Shown here one piece after another: positions 1-11,800 of a stretch of 64,000 bases of DNA. Position 1 is the stretch's first letter. Each line of letters begins with the position of its first letter. The stretch is from NCBI RefSeq assembly GCF_026213295.1, contig NC_079420.1, positions 12,824,374 through 12,888,373 on the forward strand, read 5' to 3'. This DNA is from Gadus chalcogrammus (Eukaryota; Chordata; Actinopteri; Gadiformes; Gadidae). A program made the translations under genes and the position numbers. The notes below the pieces were generated by a model. It had not been told where the DNA came from and searched no databases. It saw only the letters and a list, made by a program, of their open reading frames with translations.

Positions 1-341
1 AATTTGAGTCCCTGGCGGCGTAGTGTGTTAGTGATGGTAGCCTTTGTTACTTTGGTCCCAGCTCTCTGGAGGTCATTCACTAGGTCCCCCCGTGTGGTTC
101 TGGGATTTTTGTTCACCGTTCTTGTGATCATTTTGACCCCACGGGGTGAGATCTTGCGTGGAGCCCCAGATCGAGGGAGATTATCAGTGGTCTTGTATGT
201 CTTCCATTTCCTAATAATTGCTCCCACAGTTGATTTCTTCACAACAAGCTGCTTACCTATTGCAGATTCAGACTTCCCAGCCTGGTGCAGGTCTACAATT
301 GTGTTTCTGGTGTCCTTTGACAGCTCTTTGGTCTTGGCCAT
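1..341 (-). CDS. Tc1-family transposase, N-terminal part (runs off window)
   Basis: From ATG at 341 the frame is open without a stop to the window edge, giving 113 codons. The protein begins [20 protein letters not shown] and continues with the paired-like helix-turn-helix (around residues 5-55, including [11 protein letters not shown] and [12 protein letters not shown]). A linker with [12 protein letters not shown] (residues 58-69) and the second DNA-binding helix-turn-helix (around 70-112) follow. This is the bipartite DNA-binding region typical of Tc1 transposases, which bind the terminal repeats and move the element by cut-and-paste. The DDE catalytic domain would lie outside the window, so whether the enzyme is active cannot be judged. 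The part seen carries no frameshift or nonsense codon. Confidence 0.9.
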   Translation of the reverse strand, partial: MAKTKELSKDTRNTIVDLHQAGKSESAIGKQLVVKKSTVGAIIRKWKTYKTTDNLPRSGAPRKISPRGVKMITRTVNKNPRTTRGDLVNDLQRAGTKVTKATITNTLRRQGLK

Positions 342-717
342 AGTGGAGTTTGGAGTGTGACTGTTTGAGGTTGTGGACAGGTGTCTTTTATACTGATAAG
401 GCGTTCAAACAGGTGCCATTAATACAGGTAACGAGTGGAGGACAGAGGAGCCTCTTAAATAAGAAGTTACAGGTCTGTGAAAGCCAGAAATCTTGCTGGT
501 TTGTAGGTGACCAAATACTTATTTACCACCATAATTTGCAAATAAATTCTTAAAAAAATCTGACAATGTGATTTTCTGGATTTTTTTTTTCATTTTGTCT
601 CTCATAGCTGAGGTATACCTATGAAAAAAATAAATAAAAATTACAGGCCTCTCTCATCTTTTTAAGTGGGAGAACTTGCACAATTGGTGGCTGACTAAAT
701 ACTTTTTTGCCCCACTG
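1..717 (-). mobile_element. Tc1/mariner DNA transposon, 5' part, inside MPI intron 7
   Basis: Read on the minus strand, the element begins at 717 with a terminal sequence starting CAGTGGGGCAAAAAAGTA. It is immediately preceded by the TA dinucleotide (718-719) expected of a Tc1 target site. About 375 bases of non-coding leader lead to a transposase start at 341, and the element runs off the left edge of the window. It lies between MPI exon 7 (ends 814) and the last MPI exon, which is outside the window, in the same orientation as MPI. The outer terminus looks well kept, suggesting a fairly young insertion. The far terminal repeat cannot be seen. Confidence 0.9.
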
Positions 718-813
718 TATATATATACACAATACATTTTTCAGATAATCAACTCTCAAAGGTGCCATGGCTTCCCTGCGTCGCGATGACTTCCACGAGG
801 AGCAATTCATTAC

Positions 814-3800
814 CTGTATCCTCATGACAGTGAAGTCTGGCACAGGGGGATCGTAGATGGACACGAAGGGGTCGGAGTAATCCTTGACGGGGGGAAATAA
901 CTTGGAGCTCGCTGGAGCCGGGGTGTAGTTCAACATGTCGCACAGCGTATTCACATCGATGTACTTTGGAGTCAATCCAGCGCGCACAGTGTTATCCGAG
1001 CAGGCCATGCACTCAATACAGTCTAGGGAGAGGGCAGGAGAGAGAGAGAGAGAGAGAGAGACAGACATATTGGCTCTGTATTGTTCACATATCTTAAAGA
1101 TGCATTACTCAATAGTTCAAGAAAATAACGTTATCAGTTAAGTTGACCCAGCTGCTATGAAAAGGGTTACACAATCACATATATTAAATGGTTTCAATGA
1201 AGAGCACTGAAGGAAGTAAAATTAAAATAAAATATATATATGCATAGAAAATAAAATGTATAAAATAAGAATAGTCCATAATCCAATAATCCATTATACT
1301 GGATACTGCTGAGGGATGAGGATGACTGGACTCCCAACTCAAATTCAATGGACACATTAACTAAACCGGCAAGACTGTCCGGACAAACCTGAACTGTTTC
1401 AGAATGATAAGGCGTCACATACCTGTCAAGGCAGCTTTACGGCTTTTTCATGCTATGATACTCTCTCACTTACCCTACTGTGTTAATGTTTGGGGCCAAG
1501 CCTCCCAGACAACAGTCAAACCGATCATATAGTTATACAAACAGACACTGAAAATAATGGATGAGAAACCAACAATGTGGCAACACTGTTGAATTGTACA
1601 TAAATACAAACTTTTATGAGTTGACAGCTTCATTAAGTTATATTTTTTTCTTAAACTGACTTTTAACTGCGCAAATAATCAAGCTCTCGCTGTACTTTGT
1701 CCTCTTGTTACAAAAACAAATACAAGGAAAGTGGCCACAAGGGAAGCTGTGGGTGGCAACTGCATAGCAGAGGGGCACAAAACAACTTTAAGCCAGTCAC
1801 TGTGATGACTGTGATAATTGTGTGTTCTTTTGTGTAATTGTGATTGTTATATTGCAGCGCATAATGTGCGCTGCAATATCCCTGACAAATAAACTATTAA
1901 TAATGTTAACGAAAGAAATAAGATGTACCATTAGTCCAGGAGACACCACTGACCTCCGTATAGGTATGCATGGGGTTCGCTGGCCCCCAGGAACATGGCC
2001 TGGCTCGGCTCCAGGGCCACATAGTTGAGAAAGTAGATTGAGAAGCAACCGATATCTCCTGGGTACTGGGAGTGGAGCCGTAGCAGCAGAGCTCCATTAC
2101 ACTCAGAAGTGTCTTTCCCTGCTGCAGCTGACAATGGAAAGATAAAATATCAGTCAGCCCAAACAGGCAGATTGGGAAGTAAACTTGTATGAAACAATTT
2201 CCCAAAAAACCTTCCGAAAAAGCTCCAACTCCAAAACCACAAAGTGTCACATGGAGAGACAAAATCATTGTGTCCTTACCGTCTCCTGTGACTCTCTTCA
2301 TTAGCATGTTGAGTTGATCTACAATCACTTTCTTCTCACAGTTCATCATTCTGGTGAAGCATTTCTTCAGAGCCTGTCTTGTATGTACTGCATCTCCCGT
2401 AACGCACCGTAGCTCTTCTGCTGCCTCGTTGCCCACTAGTGCATGGAACTCCGGGACAGCTGCCATCCACATTTATTTTATTTAACAGCAAATAACTTGT
2501 TATTACACACCATCAAACAATAAGGGGGTACATGGTCAATATCTAAAACTCATAGCTCAGCCTCACATTTGAGAAAGCCAAGGATCTCCTCCACTGGTCT
2601 GAAGCCACAAAGGCCCTGGAAGTGAGTGAGAGCAATGGCCATCTCCGGCTTGTGGTTGTCATCGGGGTAGTGCTCTGGAAACTGAGCATGAAGACGCGCA
2701 GCCAACTCCTGCCCGGGTTACCAAGAGAACGATACAAAGATGTACATTGGACAGAAACTACCGACCACTCACACAATGAATGTATTGCAAATTGTAAATG
2801 TTTTATGGCTGATTGTTTAGTAGCATGAGACCATCAGTCACAAAATCTTCAATGCACCACCATATAGTGTGTGTGTCTACATACATGACACATGTTCCAA
2901 TTTAGTGTGTGTTTATGTGTTTGAGTTTACCCTGTTGGGATGGGCTTGAATAGACAAGGCTGTGTTGACCGACAGCACTTTAAAGAGGAAAGGCAGCTGG
3001 CCTTGGAAGGTGTCTTTGACTTTGGATCCCAGGCAGCCTGGGAACTGAGCAATCCACTGGCCCAGGGTGGTCTCGCCTGTTAGGTTATCCTTGATCTTAG
3101 CATCGGCTTTAGGGTGGGCCCCCATCCACAGCTAGAGGACAGATCACAGAATATGTTAAAAATTAATCACGAAAACTTCCAGTCTTCCAGTCAGTTTATT
3201 TTTTTCCGAGCATGCATTTCCAGTGAATCATAATAAGAAAGGTAAAGGAACAAAGCGAGGAACAAAGAAAAGACATTATGGCACATTTATGTTTATCAAT
3301 AGATGACTAGGACGTACTAGTTAGCCTACAGTAAAGAATACAAACTGAAAACTATAAATCAAGACACTTTTTGTGGAAAGAAATTGTCTAATATGTGCTC
3401 AGAACAATCCTTTTCCTTTTTTATGTGGACCAATGAACAACTCCATTGTAGGGCAGTGTACCACCTTGCTCAACGTTTGAGATAAAATTTAATAAAAGTC
3501 AAGCTGGCAGCTCATGTCTCAAGCCCCACACTAAACTAAAGCTGTAAGATTGACTTCCATCTCACCTCTGCATACGGTTTGTCCTCTTCAATGACAGCTA
3601 GTGGGTCTCCGCCAAGTACCAGTTTAGCCACTTCACTATCCAGTCCCGCCTTCCCCCAGGCATAGTTTTGAACAGCACACGTTAATGTAAAAACTGGAAA
3701 GCAATCAACAAATGAGGCATTAGAGATTCTCATCGGGTTGCAAACATATTCTGTTTTCTGCAGCCACAATACGAAAGGAAAGACCATTCCAAGTTCAAGT

Positions 3801-4076
3801 GACATCAAAGCAAAAGTCAGATTACAGCAACGCCGATTTTAGAAAAAGAAGAAGAGTCTTTGAATAAACAAGCGGCGGTTCTAGCATCGCACTAATCTGC
3901 CATCCCATATCATAACTGCTCTTTCGGATACGCCCGCTTTCCATTAAGCGTGCCAAAAAGATGCTATTTTTAGCTACCAAATCCTTAACGCATGACAAAT
4001 ATTGCATAGGTACCGCGTGGGATGTATTGATTGTTAATAATTTATCAGAGAAACGCTTACCTCTTACTTCCTCCAT
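814..4076 (-). CDS. mpi: Mannose-6-phosphate isomerase, exons 1-7 (last exon outside window)
   Basis: Interconverts fructose-6-phosphate and mannose-6-phosphate in the cytosol, supplying mannose for glycosylation; a zinc enzyme of the type I phosphomannose isomerase family. Coding exons on the minus strand are 4061-4076, 3566-3693, 2931-3131, 2567-2708, 2280-2459, 1954-2121 and 814-1022, all with GT-AG borders and matching phases. They give 348 residues, against about 423 in human, so roughly 75 residues (one exon) are missing to the left. The protein starts [20 protein letters not shown]. Zinc and active-site residues are all present: Q110 and H112 in SIQAHPN, E137 in HKPEM, H273 in PHAYL and R292 in [10 protein letters not shown]. 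The exon 6 acceptor could alternatively lie three bases inward (2118). The reading frame is intact. A Tc1 element sits in intron 7 and a hAT-like element lies just upstream of the start codon. Confidence 0.97.
1023..1953 (-). other. MPI intron 6
   Basis: AT-rich intron with no gene. A short GA run lies at about 1038-1062. A perfect hairpin with 13-base arms (1849-1861 and 1867-1879) is listed separately. I recognise nothing else in it. Confidence 0.85.
1849..1879. repeat. Perfect inverted repeat in MPI intron 6
   Basis: Arms 1849-1861 (ATATTGCAGCGCA) and 1867-1879 are exact reverse complements around a five-base spacer. The stem is too short for a typical microRNA precursor, and no function is claimed. 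Confidence 0.8.
3132..3565 (-). other. MPI intron 2
   Basis: AT-rich intron of 434 bases between MPI exons 2 and 3. No recognisable repeat or gene. Intron 1 (3694-4060) is likewise featureless. Confidence 0.8.
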
Positions 4077-4090
4077 GGCTGTCCTCAACA

Positions 4091-5251
4091 TAGTGATGGG
4101 TCGTTCGCGAACGTGTCGGCTCAAAGAGCCGGCTCTTTTAAGTGAATGATGGGAGTCGGCTCCCGAACGCGAGCCGGTGTCTTTTTTGGGTGCTACAAGC
4201 ATTCATTCCACTCGTGCTATGTGTGTCACGTCGCATGCATGGCAGCCAGCCACCGACCATGAGAACAAGCAGCGAGGGGCGGGGGATTTCGATGTGCGAC
4301 ACACGTTGCCTGTGACTGACAGGCAGGGCGGTGTTACACCGCATTCTGCGACCCACCGAAAAGTGTGACCCCAGGGGTCGCTGTTGTACATTTTGTGCAT
4401 TGTGTGCATTATAACAGAAACATAAATTAAACATAAGATCTCCCCCCACCGGTGGGTCTTTCTTTTCTTGATACGAACATTAATTCTAAAAAGCATTTTA
4501 CACAGTAGCCTATAATAGGAAATGCTCAAAGGTAAATCAGCGTAACACTGACTGTAGCTTTTTATGGGTAAAGAAGAGACGGTGAAGGACCGTACTAAAC
4601 GCCCTATCCATTGTATGGGTCTGTAAAGTGCTAATCAAATCAATCAACTGTATTTATTAAGCACCTTTAATAAAAAGGTAATTGGTTGGGGGGAAATCTT
4701 ATGTTTTATGTATGTTTTTGTCATGCCTGTCTACGCTTGCATATTGCAGAAAATATGCAACAGCGCCCCCTGGGGTCACACTTTTCGGTGGGTCGCAGAA
4801 TTCTGTGTACAACACCGGCGCTCGGCATAGGCGACATAGGCGAACGCCTAGGGCAGCAAATGCGTAGAGGGCGCCCTTAATTAGTCAATTAAAATATACG
4901 AAACAAACGGAGAAGGGAGGGGGCGCGGGAGCAACTGCTAGGGCGCACCGAAACCGTCACCGTAGTAGCAGGACAATGCAACAAGCCCTGATTGCAAGTG
5001 ATTCCCAACCGTTCTCAATTGTGGAGGACAAGGGATTCAGAAGTTTCACACAGGCTCTCAATCCTATGTATGTTTCTCCAAGCAGGAAAACACTCTCAAA
5101 AAATGATTCCAAGACTGTATGACCGTCGGAATTACGGCATGGCACCATTATAAAAGGTATAGTAAGCGGTAGGAGCCAAAAGAGCCAGCTCTTGTTGGTG
5201 AGCCGTTCCAAGAGATCCGGCTCACTAAAAAGAGCCGAAATTCCCATACTG
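4091..5251. mobile_element. hAT-like composite element abutting the MPI start
   Basis: The left end (AGTGATGGGTCG... from 4092) and the reverse complement of the right end (CAGTATGGGAATTTCGGCTC from 5251) share the AGTGATGGG-type terminus and GGCTCTTT-rich subterminal sequence seen in hAT elements. TCAAC occurs just outside both ends (4085-4089 and 5252-5256), a possible decayed 8-base target duplication. No transposase frame is present, so it is non-autonomous. Other material is nested inside: an inverted-repeat pair (4330-4449 and 4683-4811) and a GGCGACATAGGCG-type segment (4812-4950). The family assignment is by eye. Confidence 0.65.
4330..4811. repeat. Imperfect inverted repeat pair nested in the hAT-like element
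   Basis: The segment at about 4330-4449 reads in reverse complement almost as 4683-4811. Shared blocks include CCTGGGGTCACACTTTTCGG, GTGGGTCGCAGAAT and a GGGGGA/ATCTTATGTTT start. The two arms are about 120 bases long and are separated by about 230 bases. This is either a fold-back element or two copies of one repeat inserted in opposite directions. Confidence 0.8.
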
Positions 5252-5868
5252 TCAACGGATTAATAACGTCACGATACTCGCTTCTATTGGGCTTTACAGG
5301 CTTGAATAAATGTTCTATCTACAAATAATTCGTGTTGTAAAATACATAAACTATATGTGTTTTTTACGATAAAGGGCTGTTGATCGACGAAGATGCAGAC
5401 GTTCATTTATAAAGTGTTCTTTTTTAGAAAGGGTGGTTTCGACCACAATTTTTAATGTACATATTTAATTCAACTTTCTACGAATTGCACTTTGATCAAA
5501 AAAGGATACAGGTAAACTGCATAAGAAAGTCATATAAGCAGACCAGTCGCGCTTGCTCGTCCCCGTTTTCCCAACATCCGTCATGTGTTTTTCAGCAAAA
5601 AATGATATGCAGATACATTAGAAATAAAACTCTAAAATATTCTGCCATATATTTGCATTTATTTGTATAATGTTTGGAGGGAAGTAATGTTGCCTGTTCT
5701 GTAAGTGACGTAAGGGGACGTGACCCGTGACACTACTACTGCCGATTACTCTTGACGAAATGCGCATGCGCTACCAACTCCGTTCGAGGAAGTGACGGGG
5801 AGACGATTTCAGCAGTATTTTGGTTATTCCTTTTTTAGAAACTGTAAATACAGCCTCAACGCTTCAAA
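5252..5868. promoter_or_regulatory. Probable bidirectional MPI/SCAMP2 promoter region
   Basis: This is the intergenic stretch between the divergent genes MPI (minus) and SCAMP2 (plus). The 170 bases before the SCAMP2 start hold a CRE-like TGACGTAA (5706-5713), a perfect palindromic NRF-1 consensus TGCGCATGCGC (5761-5771) and an ETS/GABP-like GGAAGTGACG (5788-5797), with no clear TATA box. Such site sets are typical of TATA-less housekeeping promoters that fire both ways. The distal part (5252-5690) is AT-rich with no recognised element. Confidence 0.6.
5761..5771. promoter_or_regulatory. NRF-1 consensus site
   Basis: TGCGCATGCGC matches the palindromic NRF-1 binding consensus and lies about 100 bases upstream of the SCAMP2 start codon, a usual distance for a core promoter site. 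Binding is inferred from sequence only. Confidence 0.55.
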
Positions 5869-8800
5869 ATGTCAGGCTTTGACAGCAACCCATTCGCAGA
5901 TCCAGCAAACGAAAACCCGTTCCAGGTAAGCCTATTCTTCTTACATTTTTCTTTAAGTAACATTCAAGATGTTTGTGATTTATGAATTGTTTCAACGTCG
6001 CACGTCAGAAAACCTGTTGGGTGGAACGATCAACTGTATGGGAGCAACACGGGGAGGTTTCTACGTGTGTACCTTTCACATTTGGCTAGACGTGGCATGA
6101 TTGACAAACGTTCAGCCACTTGGTGGGCTCCGAAATGTTTCTAGGGCGGGCGTATTCATTTGCAGGAAGTTACAAGCTTCCCACATTGATTGTGTGGCGT
6201 AAACCATGCCTTTGAGTGTTAACTACAAAGCCATGTCCCAAATGGCGGAGCTTCTCTCAAAACAAGTATTGTCTTAATATGAAGATGCCATTGTTGTATT
6301 GTTACTTTACACCATCCGTTGTTCTAATGTTCCAGTCATGCATGTACGCACAGGAAGCTGTCCACTGTTTGTCAATAGGGTGGGGATCTTGCTAAATAAA
6401 CAGTTAACTGGATCTGAAATGCCTAATCTAGACTTCTGCAGTGCTAGTCAGCTGTAACTCTTTAATCCAGTCCTCGGTGATTAAAGAAAAAGGCAGTGTG
6501 CTGTGACAACGCTTGTGCACTCCAATTAGCCATTAGTTTGAATACCACCCCCCTCCCCCCCAAAAAAACCAACTTCTCATCTGTCTAATGCGAAGCTTTT
6601 CAATTTAATACAATAGTTAGAGCTACACCAGTCACATCTAGATGATAACAAATGACACACATGCACAGTAACAGACAGTAAGAGAACCTTTTGGTCAGGA
6701 TTTGGTTTAACAGTTTCTAGTTATCTGGCTATTCATGCTATTTATAGTTGGAGATCATTTAAAGTCACTTCTCATGGAACCAACATGTGAATTGTCGTTA
6801 TTCATTATTATCCATTGCAAGACAATGAAAACTAACTAAAAAAATAAATAACTCCTTCCTGCTCGAAAGTCATTTTCTATGATCTCTAGTCTTAAGTCAG
6901 ATTTAGTGTTTCACGTTCCCCCTCCTCATATTAAAGCTGGCTATATACAGTTCTTTATCGGACATTTACATTCCTATAATACTTTCTCATGAATTGGTCA
7001 CAGACTTAAACCTAACCTTTTCTGTGTCATGTGAGGGGTAGGTATTGAGATAAATGTCCAATATAACCCTAATACAAATTCATAACGAGAAAATGGGGTC
7101 AAATACAAAATATCATCCATTTTAAATGATGCAAAAAGGACCATTTAGTTTGAAGTGATACTAGAATATATCATTATTTACCTCCATAGTCTCAATTACT
7201 TCTGTTATATCCTATTTTTTATTGTGTCAACATTATGTCTTCTTGCCATAGCGTTATATTGTGCTTGTATGGATTGTTGTTAAATAAGTGCTGCAGTCTT
7301 GAATATGTCTTCCTATTCAGAGATGTGCTGGAGGTCAATAGTTGGTTGGCTTCAATTTAACTCACCAATGAATCCTAAAAACATGGCATTGGGTGTGCCC
7401 AGCCACTCCTCCTATACAGGAAGTTGTGAGGGCAAAATCTTTGAATCAATACTTATGGATCTCTAATGGAGTGCTATGGTATTGTGTTGCAGGATCCATC
7501 GGTCACCCAGGTTACCAACTCGACCATGGAGTCTGTGGACCAGTTCAACCCCTTCCCTGCTCATCCCACAGTAGGTTATCTCAAATCTCTTATGTAAACT
7601 GCACTGTGGTATTGCTTCGGAACTGGACATGAGATATTTTTTCACCATTGAACCCTCTGCACAGTGTATTTTATCACAGTGGTTCTCAATATGACTATTG
7701 GTCCCTTTTTATTCCTAGGAAAGTATGTCTGCTACCACCCCAGCCGCCACCTCTCTGTACCAGCCTGCAGTGCTGCAGCCCTCCACAGTGCCCAGCCCGC
7801 AGGTGAGCCGTGTGACTCTACTCCCAGCTCCCAGCCATCAAACACCGTCATATATATACATTGTTTTTAAGCACAAGAAGTGTCAAGTGACTTGGTGGTG
7901 CTTTTGCTGGTTTGTATTTTAGGTGCCACGGCAACAGTATTGTTTGGAAAGTGTACCCGTGCAGCAGTTTTTGCTTTCAATATGCCTTTACTTGTTTTTA
8001 AGTGAACTGTACATTTTTGACTTGCCATGAATATTGCTTTAAACTCCAACCTCCTTTTTGACATAAGACGATTATCCTGTCTAATTAATATCCTATTATT
8101 TAAATTTTTTACCAATGGCCTCAAGGGGGCTTATACAGTATGGTTTCCCCTGTTTTGTCTATCCTTGTTCCGTAGTCCTTACAGGTCAAGGAGCCATTAC
8201 TTCCAGCTAGCTGTTTACTAGACAGTCAGTAACCCAGCCACTCACTCTGTGGTGACCCCCCCCCTCCTCAACCTTGCAGGCGACAGCGGCTGTAGCCCAG
8301 GCCACCCTGATGAGGCAGCAAGAGGAGTTGGAGAGGAAAGCTGCTGAGCTGGACCGCAGGGAGCAGGAGCTGCAGACCAGGGCTCCAACAGGTCCCTATT
8401 GAACGCGCAGGCCGACCGTAGATGTAGTAGAAAGAGTTGCATCACAGTGATACACTGTGCTTGGGTTTAAGCAGAAACAAAGTTCCGCTTGATGTATGAC
8501 TTGAAGATGTATTCAAGTCAAGTTGCCACTTTGTAACACACCGGCGTTAAGGGCAGTAATGGTTATAATTATTTAAAACCCTGTTAACAGGGCTCTTAAT
8601 GATGGTTAGCTTTTATTTTATTCAGAAACTTCATTAGCAGGTACCTTAGACTAACGTCCACCGCAGGTTATGACATGCGCCTATACTTTCATTATTCTTT
8701 TAAGTCTTTGTACCGTGTTACACATTTTAATTTCTTCGGCACTTATTCCTGCACTTCATGGACGTCACCAGCCTTTAATTAAAGTCAATTAGATGTCTAA

Positions 8801-11800
8801 TAAACCACAGCCACAAGAGGTGCTGGCTTTTAACCCTGTTTTGTCAATGAAGTCCCTCCTCATTCAATGAGAACTCGAGAAAACTTAATGAAAGGTGACT
8901 GTTGAGTCTATCAGGTTAGATTTGTAGGTTCTCTATACCTACGTTTTCTCTCTATAAACAGGCAAGGAGAACAACTGGCCTCCTCTCCCACGAAGCTTTC
9001 CCATTAAACCTTGCTTCTACCAGGACTTCTCTGAGGACATCCCAGAGGAGCACCGCAGGATCTGCAAGATGATCTACTACCTGTGGATGTGTGAGTACAG
9101 CAAGATGGCAATGGGAGGGCCTTCTGTAACCTGTTGTTGATTGAATACCATCATCAGCGCAAGGCTAATTGGAATTTGGTTTGTGTATTAGTATCCACTC
9201 ACAGTTAAATGCATTGACAATGTTCATGTGACATTCCTCAATCGACGATCACCACCCAACCCACGTTTGCCTGTAGGCCAGTGTAGACATTACATCTCCT
9301 GTTTGACATTTTTTATTTAGCCACCATGTACTCCAACAAATCAGACTTTTGCAAAAATCTAAAATATGATGGGAAGACCGCTGAATGTGAAAAAACGAGT
9401 TTCTTCACATGTTTCACAACCCCTCAATTCCTCAATCTCATGACCAATGGTGTTAGTCGTAGTACAGACTAAGGGTGCGGCCACACTTTACGCGTTACGC
9501 ACGTTAGAGGCGTTGAAAATCTGCATTTTTGCATAGGGAACTATTGGTTAAGGCGCGTAGATGCGTTACACACGCTAAAGCAGCGCGTTAGGCGCGTTAC
9601 GCTGCTTTCACACCGCCGCGCGGCAACTCGCCGCCTCCATTCATTTCAATGAGGGAAGGGCGGCAGAGGGGAGGCAGTTACAAAAGCAGCTGAAAACCAG
9701 GAAGCGGTTGCCGCCCACGTGAACGCGCACAGATTTTACCCTACCGCTCAGCTTTCCCCGTGTTGAAACACTCGGCGGCGGCAGCAGCGGCGGCAGCGGC
9801 GGCGGCAGCGGCGGCGGCAGCAGCGGCGGCAGCAGCGGGATCAGGGTTGATTGTGTAGTAGTCAGGGGGTATTTCAACAGGATGTTTGGTGGTATGGTGA
9901 CAGAAAGTTTGATGTGGGTATTGAAAGAGGACTGTAGACCACATGACACAAAAGTCAAGGGTAAAAAAAACACATTAGAGACAGCCCTCTGCCAGGGCTG
10001 TTTAAAGCTACAAATGTAAAAGATCACAATTCTAGATCTATTACCAATTTCTCCAGTCATCAATACTCTGTTTTGGGTATTCGCATCTGCTCGGAAAGTG
10101 ATTTCAAAAGCCCACTGACTCCATACCATACTATATAATTGAATAAATTACATGCACCTGCACCTGGGAAATGTGTTTCCTGTGTATGTTTTGCTTATAG
10201 TACTCTAGACGAAGATCCGATTGGCATTGGTCTTTAGCAGTGGCATTATTTCATCATCATTATCATTGACGTCAACAACTCTCTTGTTTTCCCATCCACA
10301 ATCCCACCCCCTCCCTTCTCCCACAGTCCACTGTGTCACCCTCTTCCTCAACCTTCTCGCCTGCCTGGCGCTCTTCACCACAGCAGCGACTGCTGGTACA
10401 GGCTTTGGCCTCTCCATCCTCTGGCTGATCATCTTTGCACCCTGCTCCTTCCTCTGCTGGTACCGACCAGTGTACAAGGCCTTCAAGTGAGTGACCAATC
10501 CCAGCAGCGTTGATGTTTGCCATCACTCCAGAGAAGCCCCCTAACCCTTATTTAACAGTTGGTTTCCATGTAGATAATAACAATAATGTTTTGTTATTTA
10601 TAGATCCGACAGCTCCGTCAGCTTCTTCTTCTTCTTCATGGTCTTTTTCTTCCAAGTGGTGATATTCATCATCCAAGCGGTCGGCATCCCCGGTTGGGGC
10701 AACAGGTGAGTCCAATCTTCACTGTGTTTCGGACTGCTCTAAAAAACAGAATGTTAGGGTGCACTCACACTAGGCCATCTGGCCGTGGTCTTCGACCGTT
10801 TGGCCGAAAAACGGCCACGGCCACGGCCAGATGGCCTACAGTAGTGTGAGTGCACCCTTAGAGTCCCACCCATCAACATCCACCTTAAAATATACCAAAC
10901 ATGCTTTTGCAACATACATTTTCCAATCAAATACTGAGACTCATGGCTTCTGATGATAACAATTATATGTGCTGCCCAAACCTTTGAACAAGGCACTTTT
11001 TTCTATCTGGCGTCAGATGTTCTCTCATTTAGCTCGCTTTATGTTCATCGTAATGGCGAAGGCCAAAATGTGTCTTTTGAAATATTGTCGTGTATGCACG
11101 TTGGCTGGCCTTTTAAGCTGCTCTCGTCTCTGCTCTCCCTCCACTGCCTCTTGGTATCTCTTCTGACAGAGACCTTCCATCCTGCAGCCTCTAGCCTGCT
11201 GTTTGTCTCTTTGTCCTGGTAACTTCTTTGTAAGTCTCTGCTTCCATCGTCTACTGACTTTGCAAAATTCCCTTCCTCTAGTAGTAGTCAATTGATTATT
11301 TTCAAAAATACTTATTGCGACATATTCAATCCAAATGCCAGTAATGCAATAAAGCGGCCATCATAATGCCTTATTTACCATATTGGTCCGAATAATAGAC
11401 AGGTTTTTTTTCCTGGAAATATGTGGTGTCATCTAATGTTTGGGCTCTAGACTTTTGAATGTCAACCTAGATTCAAAACAACAGATGGCGCCAAATATCT
11501 GTAAAAAGACTGTTTCCCTTTGACTGAAGTGAGCCCCTGTTACTCACAACTAGCCGAAAATAGTCATTCAAATATTTTATTTGAAAACATAATTTGATCC
11601 AGCTATTTTTCCAAAAAAGGGGCCTCGTCTCATAAACAGAGTTGTCTTATGTTCGGTTCAAAAGGCTAAATTAGGCAAGGCCTGAAGCTACCGTTGTTTT
11701 CCTTATGTTACCTTTGGAAGAACAAATTTGAAAACTCATCCTATTATATGAAAATAATAACATTTACAGCACCTGCAACTCAAGCTAAATCTTTACCTTC

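Larger units (their letters stand above)
9091..10326 (+). other. SCAMP2 intron 5
   Basis: Holds a probable PIF/Harbinger-like fragment (from 9473) and a GCN/CGG trinucleotide tract (about 9774-9838), both listed separately. The remaining sequence is unremarkable. Alanine- or leucine-rich frames across the tract are artefacts of the repeat. Confidence 0.8.

Noticed and set aside
4..360. Plus-strand 118-codon frame
   Set aside because: Exact antisense of the Tc1 transposase, which is the recognisable product.
9641..10129. Minus-strand frames with poly-proline/leucine or poly-alanine
   Set aside because: Produced by the GCN triplet repeat in SCAMP2 intron 5; no homology outside the repeat.
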